A DNA stretch of 64,000 nt, taken from positions 62,001 through 126,000 of the forward strand of contig JAENVS010000034.1 of NCBI GenBank assembly GCA_016650445.1. The letters are read 5' to 3'. The stretch's first letter is position 1. Each line of letters opens with the position of its first letter. The notes under the pieces were generated by a model. That model ran no database searches. It saw only the letters and a program-made list of their open reading frames with translations, and had not been told where the DNA came from. This DNA comes from Frankiaceae bacterium (GTDB lineage Bacteria > Actinomycetota > Actinomycetes > Mycobacteriales > SCTD01). Made by a program: the position numbers and the translations under genes. This document shows, piece after piece, positions 1 to 11,125 of this stretch.

Positions 1-1
1 G

Positions 2-253
2 CGCCGGGCCGAGATCGTCGTCGCGGCCGCCGGCGTGCCCGGGATCCTGCAGCCCGAGCACATCACGCCGGGCGCGGTCGTCGTCGGTGGCGGTGTGCGT
101 TACGAGGGCCGCAAGCTCCTGCCCGACGTCGACGAGGCCTGCAACGAGGTCGCCGGCGCGATCACCCCGCGCATCGGCGGCGTCGGCCCGACGACCGTGG
201 CGATGCTCCTGCGCAACTGCGTCGAGGCCGCCGAACGCGCCGCCTCCTGCTGA
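2..253 (+). CDS. folD: FolD bifunctional methylenetetrahydrofolate dehydrogenase/cyclohydrolase, C-terminal part (truncated by window start)
   Basis: Translation ends ...PGAVVVGGGVRYEGRKLLPDVDEACNEVAGAITPRIGGVGPTTVAMLLRNCVEAA, the typical FolD C-terminal motif (GGVGPxTxAMLLxNxVEAA). Confidence 0.93.
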   Translation, partial: RRAEIVVAAAGVPGILQPEHITPGAVVVGGGVRYEGRKLLPDVDEACNEVAGAITPRIGGVGPTTVAMLLRNCVEAAERAASC

Positions 254-260
254 CGATCAG

Positions 261-320
261 CTGATCTCGGAGCTACCGGGCCAACGCGCCGGCGTGTCCG
301 CCCGCTAACTCCGAGATGAG
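261..320. terminator. Imperfect inverted repeat between convergent genes, probable bidirectional terminator
   Basis: CTGATCTCGGAGCTACCGGGC (261-281) pairs with GCCCGCTAACTCCGAGATGAG (300-320), 18/21, between folD stop and FHA gene stop. Confidence 0.6.
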
Positions 321-346
321 CGGGGATGGCGGGAGGTCCAGAGGAC

Positions 347-961
347 TCAGCCGGCGCGGCGGACGTCGGCGTCGGAGTCGGTGGGGAGGGGGCGGACGAC
401 CCCGGCGCTGATGACCTCGTTGGCGAGCCGGGCCCGCCGGTTGACGCCCTCCGCGATGCGGAACTTCTGGTACAGCCGCAGCAGGTGCTGCTTGACCGCG
501 GCCTCGGTGACGACGAGCTCGTCGGCGATCTCCCTGGCGGTGGCTGGTGCGACGAACGCGTCCTGCTGCAGCGCCGGCCGGCACAGCGACGTCAGCACCT
601 CGACCTCGCGGCGGGTGAGGTCGGGTGCGGAGATGCGACGCAGCTCGACCGTGTCGTCGGTGTCCGCCTGCGCGGGGATCCCACTGACGCGGGTGCGCGC
701 GACGCCGAACGACAGCACGTCGCCGTCGGCCAGCACGCGGCGCCCGACCGGGCGGCCGTTGACGCGGGTGCCGTTGATCGACAGTCCCAGGTCGGCGACG
801 TAGAGGTGGTCACCGCGGCGGACGATCTCGGCGTGCAGGCGCGACACGGACGGGTCGTCGAGCGAGATGTCGACGCCGCCGCCCCGCCCCACGGTCGTGA
901 CGTCCTCGCGTAGCGGGAAGACCTCGCCGGTCTCCTCCAGGCGGAGGTGAGGCGTGTCCAC
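347..961 (-). CDS. FHA domain protein with C-terminal LuxR-like helix-turn-helix
   Basis: FHA core VGRGGGVDISLDDPSVSRLHAEIVRRGDHLYVADLGLSINGTRVNG; C-terminal LTRREVEVL..AREIADELVVTEAAVKQHLLRLYQKF. GTG at 961 has a GAGGAG RBS; the longer ORF start (1117) overlaps the divergent gene. Confidence 0.8.
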   Translation of the reverse strand: MDTPHLRLEETGEVFPLREDVTTVGRGGGVDISLDDPSVSRLHAEIVRRGDHLYVADLGLSINGTRVNGRPVGRRVLADGDVLSFGVARTRVSGIPAQADTDDTVELRRISAPDLTRREVEVLTSLCRPALQQDAFVAPATAREIADELVVTEAAVKQHLLRLYQKFRIAEGVNRRARLANEVISAGVVRPLPTDSDADVRRAG

Positions 962-1066
962 GAGTGCGCGCTCCTCGGAGTCGTCGAGCCTGGCGGTCAG
1001 GTCGATGTGTCTTCCTTGTCCGTACCCCCTGACCTCGAGATGACACCCCCGGCTAGGGTCGACGCC

Positions 1067-1488
1067 ATGAGCGAGAACCGGCTCGCGGACCTGCGACCGG
1101 AGCTCGATCCCACCCACCTGGCGGTCAGCAAGTGGCCCGTCTCGTGGCGACCGCCGTCCCTTCCCGACGGGTTCTGCGCCGTTGTCGTCGATGTCGACGA
1201 GGTCACGCTGGTCTGCAGCGAGGACCAGCTGGCGGGGTACGACGACGCGTCACGAGAAGCCGTAGAGGTCGGCTGGCGGCGGGTGACGTTCGCCGGCCCG
1301 CTGCCCTGGGAGCAGGTCGGCTTCCTCGCCGACGTGGCCGGGCGGCTCGCGGCAGCGCAGATCCCCTTCACCAGCCTGTCGGGGTTCACCACCGACCACG
1401 TGCTCGTGCGGGCGGCTCAGGCCGATCTGGCCGTCGCGGTCCTGAGTGGCGACGCGCCCCCCGAGCCGCGCTCGGGGACGACCAACCC

Positions 1489-1492
<4 letters not shown>
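1067..1492 (+). CDS. ACT domain-containing protein (CASTOR/ThrR-like)
   Basis: LTxVCSEDQL...GWRRVTFAGPLPWEQVGFLADVAGRLAAAQIPFTSLSGFTTDHVLV; ATG at 1067. Confidence 0.75.
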
Positions 1493-2817
<1,325 letters not shown>

Positions 2818-2818
<1 letters not shown>

Positions 2819-5007
2819 TGCAGATCATCTACACCTACACGGACGAGGCACCCGCCCTCGCGACGCACTCGCTGCTGCCGATCCTGCAGGCGTACGCCGG
2901 CAAGGCGGGCGTCGACATCGAGACCCGCGACATCTCGCTGGCCGCGCGCATCCTGGCGGCCTTCGACCTCGGACCGGATGCTCTCGCGGAGCTCGGCGCC
3001 CTCGCCAAGACGCCAGAGGCGAACATCATCAAGCTGCCCAACGTGAGCGCCTCGATCCCGCAGCTCAAGGCCGCGATCGCCGAGCTGCAGGGCGCCGGCT
3101 TCGCGGTGCCCGACTACCCGGAGACGCCGAAGACCGCCGACGAGAAGGCCGCGCGGGCGGCGTACGACGCCGTCAAGGGCAGTGCCGTCAACCCGGTGCT
3201 GCGTGAGGGCAACTCCGACCGACGCGCGCCCGCCTCGGTCAAGGGCTATGCGCGGAAGCACCCGCACTCGATGGGTGCGTGGTCATCGGACATGAGGTCC
3301 CACGTCGCGACGATGGACGACGGGGACTTCCGTCACTCCGAGACGTCGGTGACGGTGCCGGCCGCGACGACGCTGCGCATCGAGCACGTCGGCGCCAGCG
3401 GGACGACCGTGCTCAAGGATGGGCTGCAGGTGCAGGCCGGCGAGATCATCGACGCCGCCGTCATGCGCAAGGCCGCCCTCGAGGCGTTTCTGGCCCGGGA
3501 GATCGACGACGCCAAGGCGCAGGGCGTGCTGTTCTCCGTGCACCTCAAGGCGACGATGATGAAGGTCTCCGACCCGATCATCTTCGGCCACGCCGTGAAG
3601 CAGTTCTTCGCCGACGTCTTCGAGACGTACGCCGCGGAGCTGGCCTCCGTCGGTGCAGACCCCAACCAGGGGCTGGGCGGAGTGCTCGCCAACCTGCAGA
3701 AGCTCCCCGAGCACACCCGCACCGCCATCGAGGACGCGATCGCAAAGACGTACGAGACCGGCCCCGCGCTGGCGCAGGTCGACTCCAGCCGTGGCATCAC
3801 CAACCTGCACGTCCCGAGCGACGTCATCGTCGACGCGTCGATGCCGGCCGCCGTCCGCAGCTCCGGTCAGATGTGGAACGCCGCGGACCAGCTCCAGGAC
3901 ACCAAGTTCGTCATCCCCGACTCGTCGTACGCCGCCCTCTACGACGAGACCGTCAAGCACTGCAAGCAGTACGGCGCCTTCGACCCGCGCACGATGGGGA
4001 CGACGCCCAACGTCGGCCTGATGGCGCAGCAGGCGGAGGAGTACGGCAGCCACGACAAGACCTTCGAGATGACCGCAGCCGGCACGGTGCGGATCGTCGA
4101 CGAAGCGGGAGCTGTGCTCCTCGAGCAGGACGTCGAGCCCGGCGACATCTTCCGCGCCTGCCAGACGAAGGACGCACCGATCAAGGACTGGGTCCAGCTG
4201 GCCGTGCGGCGGGCACGGGCCACCGGTACGCCGGCCGTGTTCTGGCTCGACGAGACCCGCGCGCACGACGCGCAGGTGCTGAACAAGGTCCGCGCGTACC
4301 TCGGCGAGGAGGACACCGACGGTCTCACGATCGAGGTGAAGGACGTCGCGGAGGCCGCCCGCTACACCCTCGAGCGGGCCCGCCGAGGCGAGGACACCAT
4401 CTCCGTCACCGGCAACGTGCTGCGTGACTACCTCACCGACCTGTTCCCGATCCTGGAGCTCGGCACCAGCGCGAAGATGCTGTCGATCGTGCCGCTCATG
4501 GCCGGCGGTGGCCTGTTCGAGACGGGTGCAGGCGGCTCGGCGCCCAAGCACGTGCAGCAGCTCGTGAAGGAGAACTACCTGCGCTGGGACTCGCTCGGTG
4601 AGTTCCTCGCCCTCGCGGTGTCGTTCGAGTTCCTCGGCGAGAAGACCGACAACGCGCGGGCGGCGCTGCTCGGCCGGACACTTGACCAGGCGACCGGTCG
4701 GGTGCTGGAGGAGAACCGCTCGCCGGCCCGCAAGGTCGGCGGCCTCGACAACCGCGGCAGTCACTTCTACCTCGCGCTCTACTGGGCGCAGGCCCTGGCG
4801 GAGCAGTCGGACGATGCCGAGGCCGCAGCGCTGTTCGCGGACCTCGCGAAGCGGCTCGCGTCCGAGGAGCAGACCATCGTCGGCGAGCTCAACGGCGTAC
4901 AGGGGGCGCCGGTAGACCTCGGCGGCTACTACTACGTCGACAAGGCGAAGACCGACGCGGTCATGCGCCCGAGCGAGACGTTCAACGCGGCCCTCGCGGA
5001 ATTCTGA
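2818..5007 (+). CDS. icd: Monomeric NADP-dependent isocitrate dehydrogenase
   Basis: 729 aa; [23 protein letters not shown]..., [20 protein letters not shown], typical of monomeric IDH; TGATG overlap with mdh stop. Confidence 0.97.
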
Positions 5008-5063
5008 TCGACTCCTAGAATCCCCTCCGTGGAGCCTCCGAGTAGTCGCGCAGGTCGACGGCC

Positions 5064-6374
5064 GTGAACATCCCGGTGGTCGATCTGCTCCTGGTGGCGC
5101 TGTTCATCCTCGTGGGGGGCGTGTTCGCCGCGACGGAGATCGCGCTCGTGACCCTGCGCGAGAGCCAGGCCAAGCAGCTTGCCGGTCGGGGTCGTCGGGG
5201 TGCGCGGGTCGCGCACCTGATGAGCGACCCCAACCGGTTCCTCGCCGCCGTGCAGGTCGGCGTCACGCTCGCGGGCTTCCTGTCCGCGGCGTTCGGCGCT
5301 GCCCGGCTCGCCGACCCGGTCTCCGACGGGCTGGCCCGGGCGGGGCTCAGCGCGAGCCTGTCCGACACGCTGGCTCTGGTGCTCGTGACGCTCATCATCA
5401 GCTACTTCTCGCTCGTGTTCAGCGAGCTCGCGCCGAAGCGACTGGCGTTGCAGCGGGCCGAGCGGGTCTCGATGCTGTTCGCGCCCGCGCTCGACCGGAT
5501 CGCGATCCTGTTCCGCCCGGTGATCTGGCTGCTGTCGCGCAGCACGGACATCGTCGTACGTCTGCTCGGCGGTGACCCCGGTGCCGGTCGTGAGGCCATC
5601 ACCGAGGAGGAGCTGCGCGGCCTGGTCGCGTCGCACGAGTCACTGACGAAGGACGAGCGAAAGCTCATCGACGAGGTGTTCGCGGCCGGCGAGCGGCAGC
5701 TGCGCGAGGTCATGATCCCGCGCACGGAGGTCGCCTTCCTCGAGGCGGCCATCACCGTCGCCCGCGCGCAGAACCTCACGAAGGACGCGCCGCACTCGCG
5801 CTACCCGGTGACGCGTGACTCGCAGGACGACGTCGTCGGCTTCGTGCACGTGCGTGACTTCTTCGTCCCCGTCGCGAAGGCCCGCACGCTGAAGGTCGCC
5901 GACGTCATGCGGCCGGTGAAGATGCTGCCGGGAACCAAGAAGGTGCTCCCGGCGATGTCGGAGATGCGTCGCGAGGGACACCACCTCGCGATCGTCGTCG
6001 ACGAGTACGGCGGCACCGCGGGGATCGTGTCCCTCGAGGACCTCATCGAGGAGGTCATCGGCGACATCAGGGACGAGTACGACGTCGAAGGCGACGAGGC
6101 CCTCCGGGTCGCCGGCGCGGATGTCGAGGCCGACGGCCTGCTCAACCTCGACGAGGTACACGAGCAGACCGGCGTCCGGCTGCCCGAAGGCCCGTACGAA
6201 ACCCTTGCCGGGTTCGTGATGGCGAGCCTCGGCCACGTGCCCCGGATCGGGGAGGCTGTCGAGGCGGACGGGCATCGCCTGACCGTGAGCGAGTTGGACG
6301 GACGACGCGTCGCGCGGGTCCGCATCGACCACATCGAGACGCAGAGCGAGCGCGAAGCCCGGGAGGCATCATGA
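5064..6374 (+). CDS. CNNM/CBS-domain hemolysin-like membrane protein with CorC_HlyC domain
   Basis: N-terminal CNNM transmembrane domain, CBS region (EVMIPRTEVAFLEA...VVDEYGGTAGIVSLEDLIEEVIGDIRDEYD). Confidence 0.92.
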   Translation: MNIPVVDLLLVALFILVGGVFAATEIALVTLRESQAKQLAGRGRRGARVAHLMSDPNRFLAAVQVGVTLAGFLSAAFGAARLADPVSDGLARAGLSASLSDTLALVLVTLIISYFSLVFSELAPKRLALQRAERVSMLFAPALDRIAILFRPVIWLLSRSTDIVVRLLGGDPGAGREAITEEELRGLVASHESLTKDERKLIDEVFAAGERQLREVMIPRTEVAFLEAAITVARAQNLTKDAPHSRYPVTRDSQDDVVGFVHVRDFFVPVAKARTLKVADVMRPVKMLPGTKKVLPAMSEMRREGHHLAIVVDEYGGTAGIVSLEDLIEEVIGDIRDEYDVEGDEALRVAGADVEADGLLNLDEVHEQTGVRLPEGPYETLAGFVMASLGHVPRIGEAVEADGHRLTVSELDGRRVARVRIDHIETQSEREAREAS

Positions 6375-6868
6375 GCAAGAACCTCGTCAGTCGCACCCAG
6401 ATCTCGGCGAGCGTGCAGCAGGTCTTCGATCTGCGCACGAGTGAGCACTGGGTGGACCTGAAGGCCGACAAGCTCAAGGACGGCAGCGCCTTGGTGAGCC
6501 GGACGGAGCGGCCCGACGGTGGCGTCGACTTCGCTGTCTCGCGCGACCTGCCGGCCGGCGTACCAGGGTTCCTGGAGCGGTTCCTGCCCAAGGAGGGCAA
6601 GGCGGTGCAGCACGAGTCGTGGGGGCCGCCCGGCCCCGACGGCATCTGTCGAGGCACCTGGTCGGTCGACATCCCCGGCGCACCGGCCAAGCTCGGCGGC
6701 ACCGCAAGCGTCGAGCCCTCCGGCGACGGAAGCGTCCAGATCATCAACGGGACGGCGCAGGTCAGCATTCCCCTCATCGGCGGCAAGGCGGAGGGCTTCA
6801 TCGTCGACATGACGCAGAAGCTGATGGCCAAGGAGGCCGAGCTGATGATCGCTAGCCTGTCGGGGTGA
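6371..6868 (+). CDS. DUF2505-like protein
   Basis: 165 aa SRPBCC-like protein, overlaps stop of previous gene; pattern ...WGPPGPDGICRGTWSVDIPGAPAKLGGTASVEPSGDGS. Confidence 0.7.
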   Translation: MSKNLVSRTQISASVQQVFDLRTSEHWVDLKADKLKDGSALVSRTERPDGGVDFAVSRDLPAGVPGFLERFLPKEGKAVQHESWGPPGPDGICRGTWSVDIPGAPAKLGGTASVEPSGDGSVQIINGTAQVSIPLIGGKAEGFIVDMTQKLMAKEAELMIASLSG

Positions 6869-7848
6869 CTCGACCGCGCGTCCTCTCGGGCATCCGCCCC
6901 ACTGGCGAGAGCTTCCAGCTCGGCAACTACGTCGGGGCGGTCCGGCACTGGGCCGCGATGCAGGACGAGAACGAGTGCTTCTTCTTCCTGGCCGATCTGC
7001 ACGCGCTCACCGAGACGCCCCAGCCGGACGCCCTGCGCCGCCGCACCAGGGAGTCGGTCGCGGAGCTGCTCGCCATGGGCGTCGACCCCGCGCGCAGCAC
7101 CGTCTTCGCCCAGAGCCACATCCCCGAGCACCCCGAGCTCGCGTGGGTGCTGGGCTGCCTGACCGGCTTCGGGGAGGCGAGCCGGATGACGCAGTTCAAG
7201 GAGAAGGGCGGCGGCACCGTCGGCCTCTTCTACTACCCCGTCCTGCAAGCTGCGGACATCCTGATGTACCAGGCGAACGCCGTACCGATCGGCGAGGACC
7301 AGCGCCAGCACCTCGAGCTGACGCGTGACGTCGCTGCGCGCTTCAACGGCAGGTACGGCGAGACGTTCACCCTCCCAGGCGCGTACGCCGGCAAGCCCGG
7401 CGAGCGCATCAAGGACCTGCAGGACCCCGCCCGCAAGATGAGCAAGACCATCGGCGGCAGCGGCACCGTGTGGGTGCTCGACGAGCCGGCGGTCGTGACC
7501 AAGAAGGTGAAGAGCGCCGTCACCGACACCGGGCGTGAGGTGCGCGTCTCGGACGACAAGCCCGGCATCACCAACCTGCTGACCATCCTTTCGGTCGCGA
7601 CCGGCAAGGCGGTGCCCGAGCTCGAAGCGGCGTACGCCGGCAAGGGCTACGGCGACTTCAAGGCCGATGTTGCCGAGGCCGTGGTCGAGATGTTCGCCGC
7701 GACCCGTGCCCGCTACGTCGAGCTGATCGCGGATCCGGCGTACCTCGACGAGGTCCTCGCAGCCGGTGCGGCCACGGCCGGCGCGGTTGCGAGGACGACC
7801 ATGACGACCGTGCGCGAACGGATCGGCTTGCTGGCTCCGAAGCCGTGA
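6865..7848 (+). CDS. trpS: Tryptophanyl-tRNA synthetase
   Basis: VLSGIRPTGESFQLGNYVGAVRHW, DLHALT, KMSKT signature. Confidence 0.98.
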   Translation: MTRPRVLSGIRPTGESFQLGNYVGAVRHWAAMQDENECFFFLADLHALTETPQPDALRRRTRESVAELLAMGVDPARSTVFAQSHIPEHPELAWVLGCLTGFGEASRMTQFKEKGGGTVGLFYYPVLQAADILMYQANAVPIGEDQRQHLELTRDVAARFNGRYGETFTLPGAYAGKPGERIKDLQDPARKMSKTIGGSGTVWVLDEPAVVTKKVKSAVTDTGREVRVSDDKPGITNLLTILSVATGKAVPELEAAYAGKGYGDFKADVAEAVVEMFAATRARYVELIADPAYLDEVLAAGAATAGAVARTTMTTVRERIGLLAPKP

Positions 7849-8414
7849 GAAGACGGGAGTTCGGCGTCGCGATCGGCCTGCCCGAGCCGATCCACTCGGA
7901 GCTGCAGCGCTGGCGCGAGCAGCTCGGCGAGCCCAACGCCGCCGCGATCCCCCCGCACATCACCTTGCTGCCGCCGACCGTGCTCGACGACCGCGAGCTC
8001 TTCGACGTCGAGGAGCACCTGCGGCAGGTCGCCGCCGGTGAGGAGCCGTTCGACGTGCACCTGCGCGGCTCGTCGACCTTCCGCCCGGTCTCACCCGTGG
8101 TGTTCGTCCCGCTGGCCGTCGGCATCAGTGGCTGCGAGCGGGTGGAGGAGAAGGTCCGGTCGGGACCGCTGCAGCGCGAGCTCAGCTTCCCGTACCACCC
8201 GCACGTCACGGTCGCCCACGACGTCGGCGACGACCTGCTCGACCGCGCCTTCGAGGAGCTGGCGCCGTACGACGCGCGCTTTCGCGTGTGGGGCTTCACG
8301 CTGTTCGAGCAGGGCCCCGACAAGGTGTGGCGGCCGCAGCGCGACTACCCGTTCGGCCGGGGCGGGCTGCCCGGACCCACCGAGCCGGGGGATGCGACAC
8401 CGCTGAGGGGGTAG
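7845..8414 (+). CDS. 2'-5' RNA ligase family protein
   Basis: Two HxT/S motifs: PPHITLLPPT and PYHPHVTVAHDV. Confidence 0.88.
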   Translation: MRRREFGVAIGLPEPIHSELQRWREQLGEPNAAAIPPHITLLPPTVLDDRELFDVEEHLRQVAAGEEPFDVHLRGSSTFRPVSPVVFVPLAVGISGCERVEEKVRSGPLQRELSFPYHPHVTVAHDVGDDLLDRAFEELAPYDARFRVWGFTLFEQGPDKVWRPQRDYPFGRGGLPGPTEPGDATPLRG

Positions 8415-8423
8415 AGGGATCAC

Positions 8424-9524
8424 GTGTCCCTGATCTCGACTGCCAAGAACGCGCTGCCCCGGGCCCGGGAGAAGCGCCCCTTCCTCGACCACCTCGTCCG
8501 GATGTACGGCCGCTACCAGGCCGACGGCGGCGACCGGCTGGCCGCGGCGGTGACGTTCTACTGGTTCCTGTCGCTGTTCCCGATCCTGCTGCTCGCCATC
8601 TCTCTGCTGGGGTACGTGTACGGCGACGACGCACCGCAGCACGTCACCAACGGGCTCAGCGGCTACCTGCCGGAGCAGCTGGTGACGACCATCGGCGACA
8701 CGCTCGCCGACGCAAAGGGCAAGGCGGGCGTCATCGGCCTCGTCGGCCTGCTGCTGTCCGGCCTCGGCTGGGTCGACGGGCTGCGTGAGGCCATCCGCAG
8801 CATCTGGCACCAGAACGTCAAGGCCGGCAACATCATCACCCGCAAGCTCGTCGACATCGTCGTCCTGGTCGGTCTGTTCGCGACGATCGCGGTGTCGATC
8901 GTCATCACGGGTGCCACGACGGCCGCCACCGGTTACGTCCTCGACCTGCTGGGGCTCGCCGAGACCGCGGCGGCCACGGTGTTCACGCAGGTGCTGACCT
9001 ACCTGCTCGCCGCTGTCGCGGACACGCTGCTCTTCGTCTACATGTTCACCCGCCTGCCGCGGGTCAGCCAGCCGTTCAGGAAGGTCATCACGTCCGCCGT
9101 CTTCGGCGCGGTCGGCTTCGAGGTCATCAAGTTCGCGGGGGCCTTCTACGTCGCCCGGACGACCACCAAGGGCGAGGCGACGTACGGCGCCTTCGCGGTC
9201 GTCGTCGGCCTGCTGCTGTTCCTCAACCTGATCTCGCGCTGGATCCTGCTCACCGCGGCGTTCGCCGTGACCAAGCCCTACGACAGCGACGCCCTGCCGT
9301 CGGGCACGGCCACCCCTCGCCCAGCGCTAGATCAACAGGTCCGGCTGCCGGCTGCGCAGAACCTGCCGACGGCGTACGACGACGAACACGACGAGCCCGG
9401 CGGTAAGCGCGATCTCGAGCGGCACCAGCACGGACCTGCCGTCGTCCTGGGTGTGCGCCGCCGCAGCGCGCACCTTCGCGCTCGCCACCTCTGCGGGCTC
9501 AGAAGGCGTCGGCGGATCGGGTAG
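8424..9524 (+). CDS. YihY/BrkB family membrane protein (C-terminus reads antisense into dacC-like gene)
   Basis: LAAAVTFYWFLSLFPILLLAISLLGYVYG..., GLGWVDGLREAIRSIWH; last ~66 codons overlap the convergent gene. Confidence 0.88.
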   Translation: MSLISTAKNALPRAREKRPFLDHLVRMYGRYQADGGDRLAAAVTFYWFLSLFPILLLAISLLGYVYGDDAPQHVTNGLSGYLPEQLVTTIGDTLADAKGKAGVIGLVGLLLSGLGWVDGLREAIRSIWHQNVKAGNIITRKLVDIVVLVGLFATIAVSIVITGATTAATGYVLDLLGLAETAAATVFTQVLTYLLAAVADTLLFVYMFTRLPRVSQPFRKVITSAVFGAVGFEVIKFAGAFYVARTTTKGEATYGAFAVVVGLLLFLNLISRWILLTAAFAVTKPYDSDALPSGTATPRPALDQQVRLPAAQNLPTAYDDEHDEPGGKRDLERHQHGPAVVLGVRRRSAHLRARHLCGLRRRRRIG

Positions 9525-10412
9525 CCGGCCGAGTGGCGTGGCACCCGCCGCCTGGGCCGCAAAGCCCCAGTCGAGCAGGTGCCCGACCTCCGGCCAGACC
9601 CGCGGCTTGGCCTTCAGGACGGTGACGATCAGCGACCGCCCGCCGCGGGTGGCCGCCCCGACGAACGTCGCGCCGGCCTGCGCGGTGTAGCCGTTCTTGA
9701 TGCCGATGGCGCCGTCGTAGTTCCAGAGCACCTTGTTGTGGCTGGAGACCCGGAGCGGGTGGCCGTCCTTGCCGTTGATCGTCGAGCGCTTCGTCGAGAC
9801 GTAGGCCCGGAAGTCCGGGATCTGCATCGCGGCCCGACCGATGACGGCCAGGTCGTACGCCGTGGACTTCTGTTCCTGCGCGTCCAGGCCGCTGGGGTTG
9901 ACGGCGTGCGTGTCGAGGGCGCCGATCCGGCGTGCCTCGTCGTTCATGATCTGCGCCGCCGCGGCCTGCCCGCCTGCCGCGGACGCGAGTGCGTTGGCGG
10001 CGTCGTTGCCCGAGACCATGAGCATGGCTCGGAACAGCTGGTACGCCGGGTAGGTGTGGTCCTCGATGATCCCGACGCGGCTGCCCTCGATGTTGACGTC
10101 GTCGAACGTCGGGGTCACGGTCGAGAACTTCGGCACGCGGGGGATGAGGGCAAGCGCCGTCAGCACCTTCAGCGTGCTGGCCGGCAGCAGGCGGTGGTGC
10201 GCGTCCTTGGCGGCGAGGATGTCGCCCGTGTCGAGGTCGGCGACGAGGAAAGACACTCCGGTCAGACCGGCGGGCAAGGCAGGGGCACCGGCTGCGACCG
10301 TCGTCCCAGGACCCGGCACGGGGCGCTCGTCCGCAGCGGCCGGGCCGTGGCCGAGAGCCACGGTGAGAGCCACTGCGGGCAGCAGCGCCAGCCGGCGCAC
10401 GGTGGTCCGCAT
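9327..10412 (-). CDS. D-alanyl-D-alanine carboxypeptidase (penicillin-binding protein, DacC/DacB-like)
   Basis: [15 protein letters not shown] (SxxK), [10 protein letters not shown] (SxN), KNGYTAQAG (KxG), signal peptide and C-terminal TM segment. Confidence 0.93.
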   Translation of the reverse strand: MRTTVRRLALLPAVALTVALGHGPAAADERPVPGPGTTVAAGAPALPAGLTGVSFLVADLDTGDILAAKDAHHRLLPASTLKVLTALALIPRVPKFSTVTPTFDDVNIEGSRVGIIEDHTYPAYQLFRAMLMVSGNDAANALASAAGGQAAAAQIMNDEARRIGALDTHAVNPSGLDAQEQKSTAYDLAVIGRAAMQIPDFRAYVSTKRSTINGKDGHPLRVSSHNKVLWNYDGAIGIKNGYTAQAGATFVGAATRGGRSLIVTVLKAKPRVWPEVGHLLDWGFAAQAAGATPLGRLPDPPTPSEPAEVASAKVRAAAAHTQDDGRSVLVPLEIALTAGLVVFVVVRRRQVLRSRQPDLLI

Positions 10413-10456
10413 GGTCGCTAGGACGCTACCGGACCGGCCTCGTCGACGACGCGGAA

Positions 10457-11062
10457 CTACGGCTGGAAAGCCGCCGCGATCGTGTCGAAGTCGTCGCGTG
10501 CGTCGTCCCAGTCGTCGGTGCTTCTCGTCTGGAAGAACAGCGAGTAGCCGCGCCCGTCGACGACGAAGACCCGGCTCAGCGCGTGGAGCGACGCGCCGCC
10601 GTCTGTGTAGGTGAACTCCCAGTCGGCCGCCGCGAGTCCCCGGAAGTCGACCTCGCCGATCGCGATCTCGCGGTAGTTCTCGTGGCTACGGGCGAACGCC
10701 GCGGCCTGGTTGCGGCGGTCCTTGACCGCATCGGCTCTGCCACCGCCCGCAGCGGTCGTGGACACCCGCAGCGTGCGCCCCGTCGCCTGGTCCTTGTACT
10801 GCGGGGCGCCGTTGAACGAGCCCGGCGAGTACGACGGCGGCACCGCGACGGTCCACCCGTCGCTGTCGTGCGTCACCCACCCGTCCGGCACCTCGGCAGC
10901 CTGTTCGGTGCCCGCGCCCGAGTCCTGCTCCGTGCCCCCCGGCAGCGCACCAAGCCCGCCGCCCTGGAACGGCGACGACAGCAGGAGCGCCAGACCGATC
11001 ACGAGGGCGAGGAACAGCCCCCCGAGGACGAGCGGTGTCCGCGACCGCTCTTCCTGGCGCAC
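10457..11062 (-). CDS. Membrane-anchored extracytoplasmic domain protein; in frame with upstream kinase across a single TAG
   Basis: TM ([20 protein letters not shown]) plus extracellular domain [23 protein letters not shown]...; no in-frame stop between 11125 and 11062. Confidence 0.65.
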   Translation of the reverse strand: MRQEERSRTPLVLGGLFLALVIGLALLLSSPFQGGGLGALPGGTEQDSGAGTEQAAEVPDGWVTHDSDGWTVAVPPSYSPGSFNGAPQYKDQATGRTLRVSTTAAGGGRADAVKDRRNQAAAFARSHENYREIAIGEVDFRGLAAADWEFTYTDGGASLHALSRVFVVDGRGYSLFFQTRSTDDWDDARDDFDTIAAAFQP

Positions 11063-11125
11063 CTCCTCGGCGACCTCGCCGAGGTCGAGTGCCGTCGTCC
11101 GGTTGGTGCGCCGGCTCGTCGCCGG

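Noticed and set aside
3283-4764. 493-aa minus ORF antisense to icd
   Set aside because: Compositional shadow ORF; icd is certain
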